Shown here piece by piece: positions 33,668-43,402 of a DNA stretch of 64,000 nucleotides (the first letter of the stretch is position 1; every line of letters starts with the position of its first letter). The DNA comes from Bacteroidota bacterium. Lineage in GTDB: Bacteria; Bacteroidota; Bacteroidia; Bacteroidales; JACABE01. The stretch covers positions 219,527 to 283,526 of the forward strand of contig JACABE010000002.1 of assembly GCA_013377005.1 (NCBI GenBank), in the 5' to 3' direction. A model generated the notes under the pieces. The model was not told the origin of the DNA, ran no database searches, and worked only from the letters and a program-made list of their open reading frames with translations. A program made the translations under genes and the position numbers.

Positions 33668-35968
33668 TCAGAAAGGATATCCGATGGCAACATTTAAAAC
33701 TAAGTTTTCACTTCTCCACAAAGCATTTCCTATATTTATTTTATCAATCACCCATTTGTTATTATCTGCCAGCCATGGTTTCCTGAAAGGAGTTGCAAAA
33801 TCGAATCTTAATATAAAAAAGGAAACATCTATTCTTAGTCCTATACCCGCCCCCATTGCTATTTCGTTGGCAAATCCGGAAAATGAAAACGGACTCCCTA
33901 TATTGGTAGGATTAGATTTTAATAGCCACACATTTCCTGCATCGGCAAACACTGCTCCTTTTAGAAAACCAATAATCGTAAAGCGATATTCTGCATTCAT
34001 TTCCAGCTTAACATCACCGCCCAATTGCATAAATCCTTTGTTCGCGGCATTCTGATTATAAGTTCCCGGTCCAACAGAATTAATATGAAAAGCCCTGATA
34101 CTATTGGGTCCGCCACTAAAAAACTGTTTGGCATAAGGCAAAACTGATGAATTGCCATAGGGAGCAGCCACGCCTGCAATAAACCGCATCACCCACTTAT
34201 TTTTGCTCTTAAAAATGTAGTATGTACGGGCATCTACAGCTAATCGTGCATATTGCGAATAGATGGATCCGATTACTTTGGATGGATTATCGGAAGTTAT
34301 TTTATTACCCCCAATAATTTTAGCTAAAGAGAAAGTATTTCCGGCAACTTCGCATGTAAGATTGAAATAATATTGCAGTCTTTTTTCCTGCAACACTTGT
34401 TCGTTATAAGTAAATGCATAGTTGGCCCCTGCAACAAACTGTTCTTCGTAGCTTTTTTTAAGGAATGGGTTGGAAGTTAATAATGCTTCGAAAGCAGCCG
34501 ATTTGTTTAAGATAGATGTATAACTTATGCTTACAGGATTTAATTCATGTTCTTTCAGTATGTCCTTTTTCCATTTAAAACCATATAAAAATTGCAGGGT
34601 ATGCATATCAAAATAGTCCACTCTTTTGGTGAAGTTATACGAAAGCGAAAAATGTGTTTTGGGGATGTATGTACTGTGGGTTCTGTTTAAATTAAACGGA
34701 ACCACAAAGCGTGGGAAAGTCAATTCAAGTTCAGGATTCCAAGAGTAAGAATACAAATTCCTGCCTTTGCCGATAAATTGCGCTTCAAACGAACCGGCCA
34801 TATTAAGATTAAGCAATTCGGCTCCACTAAAAGTATTTCTGTTCAGAAGACTTAGATTCATTCGCGGACCTATATAATTGTTTGATTTTGATACAAATTC
34901 TACTTCAGCCCTGAAGGTACGTTTGGGCATAGGTGTCATCAGGATATTTACATCTAAATAGCCTGCAGCAGTATCGCTTTCAGAAAATTTCATCCTTACA
35001 AACTTAAAATTACCCATCGACATCAAACGATTCAACGTTGTATTATGATTTTCTCTTGAATAGATATCGTACTTCTTCAAATAAACCGACCTTACAATTA
35101 CTTTTGGTCTGATTTTCATTTCGGATTTCTTTCCGAAAAATATATTGTTTTTATAATTGATGGTATCTTTTTTATGCATAATATCTTCTTCCAAAGAGTA
35201 TTCCTGATCGATAAACACTTTGTTAATGCGATAAATGCTTGATGCGTTTTGGGGAATGCTGTCTTTTAACGTAAGTTTTAGCGTAACATCATGATTTTGA
35301 TTTGATGTATCGGCTTTAAATAATAAATAGTCAGGACTGAAGTAAAAGTATCCGCTTTTTTTCAAAGAAGCATCTATTCGAATCCTTTCACGCTTCAACA
35401 AATCAAGATTATAGTCATCACCGGGCTTTATTAATGATTTCTCTTTTTCTGAAAGTATCAGATTATTTAATAATTCATCCGAAACAGCATATTTTATCTC
35501 TTTAATCGCATAAGGTTTATGAATATGGCTGATATACATTATTTGAGCAGTCCGTTTTTTTTCAATGATTTTGAATTCGGTATGCGTTTTAAAAATCCCC
35601 ACATTAAAAAGTTTGGCATCAATAATGGCAGATGTATTATCAGGTTTAATGTCGCTTATCAATACCGGTGCTTCTCCGTTTCTTTTAAGCCATTTCTTAA
35701 ATTTACCTTTGGGATTATCTCCTGCTTTCATATACATCCATAATTTGGGACGCATTCCTAAGAACCGTTTGTTAGGTTTAAGGCTTACCGCATTTTGGGC
35801 AATCGTTTTAAGAGTGCCCTGATTTTTAATTTTTTCTACTGATTCTAATTTTATTACTGCACCGGTATATAACTTTTCGCCTGCTGGCAAATGTCGTGTA
35901 CCGCTACATGCAAATAGAAGCAGACAAATAAGGAATAATATGTATTTATTTAGGATTATTCGTATCAT
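33668..35968 (-). CDS. TamA/BamA-superfamily outer-membrane lipoprotein
   Basis: Start chosen at ATG 35966-35968 (MIRIILNKYILFLICLLLFA, CSG lipobox), giving 766 residues; a longer ORF to 36061 lacks a signal sequence. N-terminal POTRA-like region with FLGMRPKLWMYMKAG, then a 16-strand-type barrel with GGPNSIRAFHINSVGPG (the barrel lid-loop motif region) and FADAGNVWLL, ending in VLNVAIGYPF. It overlaps the end of the TamB-like gene by 23 bp. The pair should act in outer-membrane or lipid transport/assembly. Confidence 0.9.
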   Translation of the reverse strand: MIRIILNKYILFLICLLLFACSGTRHLPAGEKLYTGAVIKLESVEKIKNQGTLKTIAQNAVSLKPNKRFLGMRPKLWMYMKAGDNPKGKFKKWLKRNGEAPVLISDIKPDNTSAIIDAKLFNVGIFKTHTEFKIIEKKRTAQIMYISHIHKPYAIKEIKYAVSDELLNNLILSEKEKSLIKPGDDYNLDLLKRERIRIDASLKKSGYFYFSPDYLLFKADTSNQNHDVTLKLTLKDSIPQNASSIYRINKVFIDQEYSLEEDIMHKKDTINYKNNIFFGKKSEMKIRPKVIVRSVYLKKYDIYSRENHNTTLNRLMSMGNFKFVRMKFSESDTAAGYLDVNILMTPMPKRTFRAEVEFVSKSNNYIGPRMNLSLLNRNTFSGAELLNLNMAGSFEAQFIGKGRNLYSYSWNPELELTFPRFVVPFNLNRTHSTYIPKTHFSLSYNFTKRVDYFDMHTLQFLYGFKWKKDILKEHELNPVSISYTSILNKSAAFEALLTSNPFLKKSYEEQFVAGANYAFTYNEQVLQEKRLQYYFNLTCEVAGNTFSLAKIIGGNKITSDNPSKVIGSIYSQYARLAVDARTYYIFKSKNKWVMRFIAGVAAPYGNSSVLPYAKQFFSGGPNSIRAFHINSVGPGTYNQNAANKGFMQLGGDVKLEMNAEYRFTIIGFLKGAVFADAGNVWLLKSNPTNIGSPFSFSGFANEIAMGAGIGLRIDVSFFILRFDFATPFRKPWLADNNKWVIDKINIGNALWRSENLVLNVAIGYPF

Positions 35969-38900
35969 TGCTGTTTTCTTTTTTCGATGAATCAATCTTG
36001 TCTTTTGGCGATCTGAAGAATTCTTTCCAATTTTCAAAATCGCGCACATATAAAACGCCAATACCTGTTTCTATCAATTGACCTTCAATAGCACCTTCAT
36101 ATTGATTATGCCTGAATGCTTTCAAGCGATAACGACCATCTTCTTTCAATTTGTATTCAACTGAAACATCACTTGCAATATCACTTACTGAGTTCTGTTT
36201 TGCTTTTTCTCCTTCAACATCCATCGTGCCACCAATCTGAACAGTGAGTCGTTCATTGAAAAGTTGTTTTTTTACGACTATATCCACTTGAGTTCTGCCC
36301 TCCGCTTGTCCTGTTTGATAATCATCATAAGATTGAATATCAAAATTAAATTCAATACCGGATATTACTTTTGAACTCAATTGATTTAATTGTGCAGATA
36401 ATAAACTCCCAACAGTTGATCGAACCGTTGACATTGTGCTTGTCGATTCTGTTTGCAAAGGATTTTCCTGAATAAATCTGCCCAAAACCAATAAAGCAAA
36501 TACTTGCTTGTTTAAAGCTGATACATCTTCATTCAACATATTTAGCTTTGCATTTACTGCACCACCCAAAATCCCCTTGTTTTCAGGTGCTAACTGAATC
36601 TCGAAACTTATTTGCGGATGCAATATTTCTCCACGAAGTTTTAGAATTACTAAAAAAGGATAATGTTGTTTATAACCGCCTTTTTCACTTTCACTCAATC
36701 CATTCATCTGATCTGCCACAAGGTCATAAGGTGCAGTGCGAACCGAATAAATTGCATTTATTGATATATCAGCATCCAAAGGGTCTCCATTCCAAATAAT
36801 CGTACTTCCGGGATCAATAGTAAACCTTTTTTTAATAATCGATTCCAATGAAACGATATAGCTGCCATCATTCAAATTATATGCTCCGGTCAGGCTCATT
36901 TTTCCGCTTCGGTCAATTGTAAAACTTAAAGCAGCTTCACCTTTAACCACAAGCGAATCAGTAGAAGATGGATCCAATAATAATTTGAGCGTTGCTTCTT
37001 TATCCACTTCAATGATAGAGCTTAAATCGAAACCCTTTAAGCCTGATTTTGGTAGTTGTTTTTCGTTTTCTCTATTTAAAATTGAATTGAGTTTTAATGT
37101 ATTCTCAAATGCTACAACATCTTCTCCTTTGTCAGTGGTGAGTCCCTTTTCAGAAACTGCAAATGTAAAATTTGAACCCTTTTTCATCTTTAATTTGGCA
37201 AAAACAACAGGAAGTAACATTGGCCCATTCACATCTATCTTGCTGTCGATAATCATTTTTCCATAAAACTCCTTGTTATCCTTAGCTGTTGTGTTGAACA
37301 ATAAAAAGTCTTTGGTATTTACATGCATATCAAAAACAAAATCTTTGAACTGTTTCATTTGAATGGAACCATCAATTACAGCGGTCTGTTGGTTAGCATC
37401 TAAAATAGTAAATGAGTTAAAATAAATTCCACTTTTCTTTAGCTGAATGGTTTCATGCTTTAACTGTAATTGATTATTTAACACAGCTGGTGTAACAAAA
37501 GCATTGTTAAATATCAACTCACCGGTAATATCGGGTTCAGCGATGTTTCCTTCGATTAAAAAATTCCCGGTTAGCTTACCCGAAGCTTTTGTTATTGTTC
37601 CCATCGAAAATGCTTCAACGGTTTTTAGCGAAAGTGATTGGATATCCGTCTTAATATTGATAGAATTGTCGCCGCCTTTTGGATAAAAATACCCGTTTGC
37701 AGTAAGATTATTTTCTATACCTGATAGACTAAGCGCAATATCAAATCTTTCAGCTATCGAGTTTTTGGCTTTAAGCATTAAGTTGCCAATAGGCACTTCC
37801 CGTACAAACAAATTAGAAATTTGAGCATCTGCAATGATACCATAAGTGCTGTCAATCCTTTTGAGCAATAGATTTCCATCAATATTCCCTTTAACAATGT
37901 TTGAATCTTTTTCAATAATTCCGGAGATGTCTTCCAATTTGAAGTTTTTTATTCCAATATTCAAATCATCGTTGAACACATCATGTACAGAGGCAATATT
38001 AATTTCACTATTAGTTTTATTAATGAAAAGATGGTGTATCAAAAATCCTTGTTTCCCGAATTCAATATAATTATCAGCTGCAATGTCCCAGCGATTATTC
38101 ATCAGATAAAAATCTTTGGGACTTATTGTAATTTTGAAATTAGTTTTATGTTTAACAATCTGAGAACTGATCAAAAACTTTTTGTTTTGTTTTTCGTCAA
38201 TTGAAGATACAGTTGCAACTATTGTTTTATCTGCAAGCTTTCCATTTACCGAAAAATTATCTATTTTGAGCTGAGCATTTGAAATTTTACTGCTGGAAAT
38301 TTTATAATTCAATGCATTTATATCTGAATTTACATCAAGCGCAAGATTTGCAATTTCAGTGTTTCCATAAACTATTCTTTTTACAATTGCATTTACTTCC
38401 AGCTTATCCTTTTTGCTATCAAAACTTCCCTTGATCAAACCCGGCTCAAATTCTTTTAATTGAGGAAACAAAACTTCCGAAAGAATCGGATGATTATGAA
38501 GTTGCATCTCAAAAGTAAAATTCCCACTTTCCATTTTTGTTGAATCATCTTCTGAAAATGGGAAATAATTATTAATAAAATGATTCAACGTTTTTGGAAG
38601 ATACATAGGTGAAAAACTTCCGTTATACATAATATCTGCAATTGCACTTCGAAGACGGATTATACTTTTATCCGGTTGATTTGTCAAATCTATAAAAACA
38701 GAATCAAGTCCATATTTTTTTTCATTATGTGCTACTATAATATCAGATATCCAAGCTTTCCCATTCATTTCATTAATGGATTTACCTTTCAGATTCGATG
38801 CTGCAATTAAGCTTATGCGAATATCATCTTTTGATAAATTTAATTTTTTAAGGTCTGCTCCCTGCAAATTCAAATGGAATTTGTAGTTTTCCTGATTGGG

Positions 38901-40943
38901 ATTTAAGTTTACAAGCCCATCAAAATCAAAAGCAGCATTTTCATCTTTCAGATTTATTTTCCCATCGAACATTTGTCCGTTCACATTACCATCAATCTTC
39001 AAATTATGGTAGGTGTATTTATTTAGGTAAACTTGCGTTGCTTCAGCCTTTATTTTTGCTTTGATTGTATTTTTATCAAACCCCTGTCCGTTTGTTTCCG
39101 CATTTAATGATACAGGACCAAACATTGCTTTGTTTTTTAATAAACTACCAAGGTCAAAATTTGCAATACTGAGTTTACTATTAAATTTTTCATTCTTATC
39201 GATATTTGCAAAAAGATGTGCATCACCATAGCTGCTATTTAAGTTTAATGTTGATTCAAAGCTTTTAATTTGTCCATTAAAAACAATTTCCATACTTATT
39301 TCTTCAGGAAGTTCAATGCTATTTGGAATTAATTTACCAGCAAGCATTGCTACATCTTGTCTGCCCGATTTTATTTTCAGATTTGGAAAATCAAAATCAG
39401 CGGTTTGAATATCAGGCAAACCGGTAATAATAAAATTGCTTGTCAGATTTGTATTAACACCAGTTTTTATCTGCAAGTTTGTCCCTTTCAGATGATTTAC
39501 TTTGCCATTTATTTTCCCGGAAATGGTCGTAATATTCATTGCATTTTTAAAAAATGCTTGCTTTTTTAGCTGGGGACTAAAATAAAGAACATCTGCATTA
39601 TTGATTACAATATTTCGCATAGCTACATTTAGCTGCATCAATGGCAAGTATTTCATTAATGATTTTAATGAGGCGTATTGTATATTAAAATCAGCATCTA
39701 TTGAAGATCTGGCGGTTTTAATTTTAAGTTTTTTAGCAGTAATGGAATGTGAATCCATACTGAAATCAGTTTCTAATTTAGAAACTGAAAAATTATTTTG
39801 GTCAACTGCTGAAAATCCGCTGATACTTACTTCTGTTTTATCCGTTGAGTAATACAGATTTTTTGCTTTTAAACTTAAATGTTTATAATCTAAGTTATTT
39901 GCATCAAAGGTTTTTATTTCAGGCGTATTTACAACCTTATAAGCAAGTGAATTATCATTTAGATCAATATCTTTCACCGAAATTTTCCAATCACTTTTTC
40001 CTGATGAGGTTTTTTCATCCTCAATAATTGGGGTAGATGATGAATCCGAAGTATTGGTGTTGTATTGAATTTTAGTTTTCGATAAAGCTATTTTATCTAA
40101 AGATAGCATTTGTTTTTGTAAATCAATAGTAGAAGTCTTTAACTGAAATTTGCCAATAGTTGTTGTGAGAAATTGTTTACCAATTGAATTGCTGTAAACA
40201 AATTTTGTATTATTGATTTGAATTTTATTTGCAGATATTATAGGCAAAATACTTTGCGTTGAGCTTTCCTCAACTTTTTTTACTGATTTTTTTAAAAGAA
40301 CATTTGCCGTTAAGCCTTCAATTAACAAATGATCAATGCGGTAAACAGATTTGGCTAAATCCAATTCATCCATTTTTAAGCTTAATTGCTCCAGATTGGC
40401 TGCCACATTGCTTCCGCCATAATCATCATCATAATGAAGATGAATATTTTTCATACTCACATTGTCGATGCTGAAAGTCCATTTCGATTTTGTTTCAGGC
40501 ACAACTTTCTTTGGGGTAGTGGTATCACTGAAAGCAGCAATAAGAAAATTATAGTTGAATAAGGAATCTGATGCTGTACGATTCAGCTTGAGATTTATGT
40601 CGTCCAATGCTACAGAATTCAAATGTATCTTGCTTTTGAATAAATCATTAAAAGATATATTGATTTTTAGTTTTCCGGCATACAAAAGCGTGTCTTTTTT
40701 ACTATCCTCCAAAAAAAGTTCTTGAATAACCACCGATTTAGGAAACGAGATGCTAATCTTTTTTATATCAACCTTAGTATGCGTTTTGTCGCTGATGAAA
40801 GTAGTGGCATAACGAACAATTTTTGTTTGAATCGCCGGAATTTGAATAAGAATAGCAATAATAAAGAATAAAAGCACTAAGCTAAGTATTACCCATAAGA
40901 TAAGTTTTAAAATTTTATTTAAAAAAAGTAATACTTTTTTCAT
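35946..40943 (-). CDS. tamB: TamB/AsmA-like (DUF490) translocation-assembly protein
   Basis: 1665 residues: one N-terminal membrane anchor (LILWVILSLVLLFFIIAILI) then a very long beta-rich region typical of bridge-like AsmA/TamB proteins, ending in the DUF490 domain (about residues 1220-1600: GAYNLNDGSYIVSLE, DPLDADISINAIYSVRTAPYDL, QISFEIQLAP, VFALLVLGRFIQENP). Family knowledge: TamB spans the periplasm and moves phospholipids or helps assemble outer-membrane proteins with a TamA-like barrel, which is the next gene here. No stress motif upstream. Confidence 0.92.
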   Translation of the reverse strand: MKKVLLFLNKILKLILWVILSLVLLFFIIAILIQIPAIQTKIVRYATTFISDKTHTKVDIKKISISFPKSVVIQELFLEDSKKDTLLYAGKLKINISFNDLFKSKIHLNSVALDDINLKLNRTASDSLFNYNFLIAAFSDTTTPKKVVPETKSKWTFSIDNVSMKNIHLHYDDDYGGSNVAANLEQLSLKMDELDLAKSVYRIDHLLIEGLTANVLLKKSVKKVEESSTQSILPIISANKIQINNTKFVYSNSIGKQFLTTTIGKFQLKTSTIDLQKQMLSLDKIALSKTKIQYNTNTSDSSSTPIIEDEKTSSGKSDWKISVKDIDLNDNSLAYKVVNTPEIKTFDANNLDYKHLSLKAKNLYYSTDKTEVSISGFSAVDQNNFSVSKLETDFSMDSHSITAKKLKIKTARSSIDADFNIQYASLKSLMKYLPLMQLNVAMRNIVINNADVLYFSPQLKKQAFFKNAMNITTISGKINGKVNHLKGTNLQIKTGVNTNLTSNFIITGLPDIQTADFDFPNLKIKSGRQDVAMLAGKLIPNSIELPEEISMEIVFNGQIKSFESTLNLNSSYGDAHLFANIDKNEKFNSKLSIANFDLGSLLKNKAMFGPVSLNAETNGQGFDKNTIKAKIKAEATQVYLNKYTYHNLKIDGNVNGQMFDGKINLKDENAAFDFDGLVNLNPNQENYKFHLNLQGADLKKLNLSKDDIRISLIAASNLKGKSINEMNGKAWISDIIVAHNEKKYGLDSVFIDLTNQPDKSIIRLRSAIADIMYNGSFSPMYLPKTLNHFINNYFPFSEDDSTKMESGNFTFEMQLHNHPILSEVLFPQLKEFEPGLIKGSFDSKKDKLEVNAIVKRIVYGNTEIANLALDVNSDINALNYKISSSKISNAQLKIDNFSVNGKLADKTIVATVSSIDEKQNKKFLISSQIVKHKTNFKITISPKDFYLMNNRWDIAADNYIEFGKQGFLIHHLFINKTNSEINIASVHDVFNDDLNIGIKNFKLEDISGIIEKDSNIVKGNIDGNLLLKRIDSTYGIIADAQISNLFVREVPIGNLMLKAKNSIAERFDIALSLSGIENNLTANGYFYPKGGDNSINIKTDIQSLSLKTVEAFSMGTITKASGKLTGNFLIEGNIAEPDITGELIFNNAFVTPAVLNNQLQLKHETIQLKKSGIYFNSFTILDANQQTAVIDGSIQMKQFKDFVFDMHVNTKDFLLFNTTAKDNKEFYGKMIIDSKIDVNGPMLLPVVFAKLKMKKGSNFTFAVSEKGLTTDKGEDVVAFENTLKLNSILNRENEKQLPKSGLKGFDLSSIIEVDKEATLKLLLDPSSTDSLVVKGEAALSFTIDRSGKMSLTGAYNLNDGSYIVSLESIIKKRFTIDPGSTIIWNGDPLDADISINAIYSVRTAPYDLVADQMNGLSESEKGGYKQHYPFLVILKLRGEILHPQISFEIQLAPENKGILGGAVNAKLNMLNEDVSALNKQVFALLVLGRFIQENPLQTESTSTMSTVRSTVGSLLSAQLNQLSSKVISGIEFNFDIQSYDDYQTGQAEGRTQVDIVVKKQLFNERLTVQIGGTMDVEGEKAKQNSVSDIASDVSVEYKLKEDGRYRLKAFRHNQYEGAIEGQLIETGIGVLYVRDFENWKEFFRSPKDKIDSSKKENSNDTNNPK

Positions 40944-41073
40944 ATTTCGAAGGGTAATTTATTCAATTATATATCTTTCGTACTTAGCAAATTTAATAAA
41001 ACTTACAAATATATTAATTTTATATTTTACTTGACCTTAAAATACGTAAAGAATATTGTAACTTATTGCTTAT

Positions 41074-41104
41074 AATCCTGTCAGGTTTTATAAACTGACA
41101 GGAT
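41074..41104 (-). terminator. Hairpin terminator
   Basis: AATCCTGTCAG (41074-41084) and CTGACAGGATT (41094-41104) are exact complements with a 9-base loop. It ends the acidic-protein gene at 41129. Confidence 0.7.
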
Positions 41105-41128
41105 TGGTGTAATGCAAATAACCAAATA

Positions 41129-41485
41129 TTATAAACCACCGTTGCTCTCATCCAAATCATTATGATCGTCGCCACCCAAACTATAATAATTATTTTCTTC
41201 GTCTTCATTTCCAATTTCTTCCTGTTCATCGTCCAATTCAGCACCCGGAATATCTAAATCGCTACCGGATTTATCATTTGCAAAATCTTTTTCGTTGTTT
41301 TTAGCCGAATTGTCATTAGACTCTTTGAATTTTGTAATATCTTCCGGATTTATTTCTTTCTCTTCCTTGAATTTATTGTAAATATCTTCACTTTCAGGAT
41401 AAATTGGATATGCCTGAGGATTTTTTTCTTTTTCGTTGCCGCTTTGCTTTGCAGAAAGCTTGCTGTTATTGTCTTTTTCTTTCAT
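41129..41485 (-). CDS. Acidic disordered protein, copy 1 (118 aa)
   Basis: Low-complexity, strongly acidic. Conserved blocks: KDNNSK near the start, AYPIYPESEDIY, EKEINPEDI, and a C-terminal run GSDLDIPGAELDDEQEEIG then NEDEENNYYSLGGDDHNDLD. The same blocks occur in the same order in the protein at 47962. No membrane segment. Under site 11. Function unknown, but the C-terminal block recurs in Bacteroidota stress clusters. Confidence 0.82.
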   Translation of the reverse strand: MKEKDNNSKLSAKQSGNEKEKNPQAYPIYPESEDIYNKFKEEKEINPEDITKFKESNDNSAKNNEKDFANDKSGSDLDIPGAELDDEQEEIGNEDEENNYYSLGGDDHNDLDESNGGL

Positions 41486-41508
41486 CTGTTTATAAGTATT
41501 ATAAAGTA

Positions 41509-41576
41509 CTAAATTAGTTGAAATTGAAATGATTTTTGTTATATAACTTTAGGAAATTCTTACATATTTCACACTT
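41509..41576 (-). promoter_or_regulatory. Direct-repeat stress promoter, site 11
   Basis: Minus strand: AGTGTGA then AATATGTAA (41568-41560), 12 bp, GTTATATAA (41547-41539), 22 bp, TAATTTAG (41516-41509). Drives the acidic protein. Confidence 0.68.
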
Positions 41577-41650
41577 TGTGCTGCTGATAGTTTTATGATA
41601 TTAGGAAGTATCCTGAAATGTTACACTTTTTATTTAAAAAAGAAAATGGA

Positions 41651-41725
41651 CTGATTTATATCAATAAATATGCTATTTTTACATCATAAATAATACGCAA
41701 TACTATTGCGACAAGCCTTACATAT
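41651..41725 (+). repeat. Conserved leader module A (copy 2)
   Basis: TGATTTATATCAATAA, GCTATTTTTACATCATAAA, TAAT, then the hairpin CGCAATA-C-TATTGCG and AAGCC. Same order as 12738-12810, with the hairpin sequence changed but pairing kept. It precedes an unrelated membrane-protein gene. Confidence 0.6.
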
Positions 41726-41786
41726 TTTGGTGGCTTTTTGAGGTTTTGTTGCGAGTATTATAACTAGGTATGCATAATTTAAGAAA

Positions 41787-42230
41787 ATGAAACTCTACCC
41801 AAAAATATTATTTCAGAAAGAGTCGACTTTAACAAAAAATGAAATTAAAGATAGACTCATGTCATTTCTGACAAATGATAAATATGAAGGATATTGGGAT
41901 AATGATTGCCTTTATTTAAATCAAATTGTATTATTCCCAAATAAAATCACACCTGATATTAAAATTGAATTGTTTGAAAAGGAAAATGTTCGAATTGTAA
42001 ATGTTGAATGTGATTTAAAAAGAAGGTTTAAAATCTCAAGTGTGATATTTTTCATTATTTTAGGTGTTTTTGAGGCTTTGATTTGTGTTACTTTAATTCG
42101 ACAAAAGGATTTTAATATAGTATGTATTTCCCCTTTGATAATTGGCGTTTTTGGATATTTCATCCTTCGCTTTAGCTTTAGTTGGGAAGCGACTAATATT
42201 AAATATGAATTAATGAAATTATTAAAATAA
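41787..42230 (+). CDS. Orphan membrane protein (147 aa)
   Basis: A soluble N-terminal half (KESTLTKNEIKDRLMSFLTND) and two membrane helices near residues 88-110 and 116-135 (VIFFIILGVFEALICVTLI; IVCISPLIIGVFGYFIL). No family recognised. It shares flanking repeats (leader module A upstream, R1 downstream) with the gene at 12875 although the proteins are unrelated. Confidence 0.65.
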   Translation: MKLYPKILFQKESTLTKNEIKDRLMSFLTNDKYEGYWDNDCLYLNQIVLFPNKITPDIKIELFEKENVRIVNVECDLKRRFKISSVIFFIILGVFEALICVTLIRQKDFNIVCISPLIIGVFGYFILRFSFSWEATNIKYELMKLLK

Positions 42231-42249
42231 ACTATGCAATATCGAATAG

Positions 42250-42440
42250 ACTTCCCTGCCAGTAATTAGTTAAACCTCCACCACCTCCCTCTTTACCCCA
42301 TTTTCTTCCATCAAAAAATCAATATTCTTTGTCTTTTAATTATAAAGCAAAAGATTAAAAATTTTCTTTTTTTGATTAAAATAAATGAGGTAAAGAGGGA
42401 GGAAGAGGAGGTTTTGAGAAGCGGATTTGATTAGCTAATT
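42250..42440. repeat. Dispersed inverted-repeat element R1, copy 2 (full)
   Basis: Left arm AGTAATTAGTTAAACCTCC…CCTCCCTCTTTACCCCATTT and right arm GAGGTAAAGAGGGAGGAAG…TTAGCTAATTATT are imperfect complements over about 75 bp each. The centre holds ATCAATATTCTTTGTCTTTT. The half element at 13480 matches this one. It looks like a small non-autonomous element or a decayed palindrome. Confidence 0.65.
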
Positions 42441-42491
42441 ATTGGTGTATATATCTTTTTGATGTTAAAACCCGATTGCAGCATACCGCTG

Positions 42492-43133
42492 TTATAAGGC
42501 GTTTTTGATTAATCTTAACCGCCTTAATGAATCAATCTTTAATTTTACATTTTCATCTTTTGTGTAATATTTTGAATAATTTATATACGAAATTATTGCA
42601 TCTAAAATTTTACCTTTTTTCTCATATGCTTCTCCTAACAGATAAAAACTATCATATCTTTTAGTCGAAACAAACTTAAAATCTTTTATTGCTTCATCAA
42701 CATTATTTATTTCTAAATTTGAAATACCTCTGTTTATGTAGGCTTCATAAAGTGTATCACATATTTTAATAGATTCATTATAATTAACTATAGACAAGGT
42801 AATGTCTCCTTCAAGAAAATAGATTCTCCCCATTTGATTTTTATATATTGCTTTGTCTTCAGGATATTTATTAATCATATTAATGGTAAGCTGAATAGCT
42901 TGTTCAAACTCCTTCTCTGTAATTAATTTTTCAATTAAATTGTTATATTTATTTTCAGAAATAGACTTTTCTATTTGATAGTCAAAATTAACTTTTAAAT
43001 TATTTAACATCGTTTGAGTTTTATGCTCAAAATATGGGTTCAATAAACTACCTATAATACCTAAACCCATTATTGCTATAAAGATATATATAATCCACTT
43101 TACAACTTTTGAGTCTCTTATAAAAGTAATCAT
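42492..43133 (-). CDS. Membrane-anchored TPR protein
   Basis: 213 residues: one N-terminal membrane helix (WIIYIFIAIMGLGIIGSLL) and about three to four TPR units (EKEFEQAIQLTINMINKYPEDKA, GDITLSIVNYNESIKICDT, NNVDEAIKDFKFV, GKILDAIISYINYSKYY). TPRs mediate protein contacts; the partner is unknown. Its promoter is the P27 block at 43238-43264, shared with the Septu-like pair and the broken gene at 53588, suggesting common accessory origin. Confidence 0.78.
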   Translation of the reverse strand: MITFIRDSKVVKWIIYIFIAIMGLGIIGSLLNPYFEHKTQTMLNNLKVNFDYQIEKSISENKYNNLIEKLITEKEFEQAIQLTINMINKYPEDKAIYKNQMGRIYFLEGDITLSIVNYNESIKICDTLYEAYINRGISNLEINNVDEAIKDFKFVSTKRYDSFYLLGEAYEKKGKILDAIISYINYSKYYTKDENVKLKIDSLRRLRLIKNAL

Positions 43134-43237
43134 GTGTATTTCTTTAAATTCCTATAACTTGTATATATATGGAAAATCCGTTCAAAGCATGCCATTTTGC
43201 AATGGCTTTGAACGGTTATTACAGTATATATTTTTCT

Positions 43238-43264
43238 ACAAATGTACAATTATTTTAATATCAA
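43238..43264 (-). promoter_or_regulatory. Accessory-gene promoter P27, copy 2
   Basis: Exact inverted copy of the 27-bp block at 30857-30883; -7 box TACATTTG at 43246-43239. Drives the TPR protein leftward. Confidence 0.75.
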
Positions 43265-43300
43265 GTTTGTTAAAAAAAAAAACACAATAGCCTCTGAACA

Positions 43301-43368
43301 AAGTGTGAATTATGTAAGTCATTCCTATAATTGTGTAAAGCTATTGCTTAATAAGCAGCTTACTTTTG
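43301..43368 (+). promoter_or_regulatory. Direct-repeat stress promoter, site 12
   Basis: AGTGTGA then ATTATGTAA (43309-43317), 12 bp, ATTGTGTAA (43330-43338), 22 bp, TACTTTTG (43361-43368). Drives the DUF6600-like protein. Confidence 0.82.
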
Positions 43369-43402
43369 TGTAGTTAAATATCTTCAATTTAAAATATTCA
43401 AA

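Noticed and set aside
34000-40500. Many plus-strand ORFs inside the TamB/TamA-like genes
   Set aside because: They are shadows of long minus-strand genes with clear family features.
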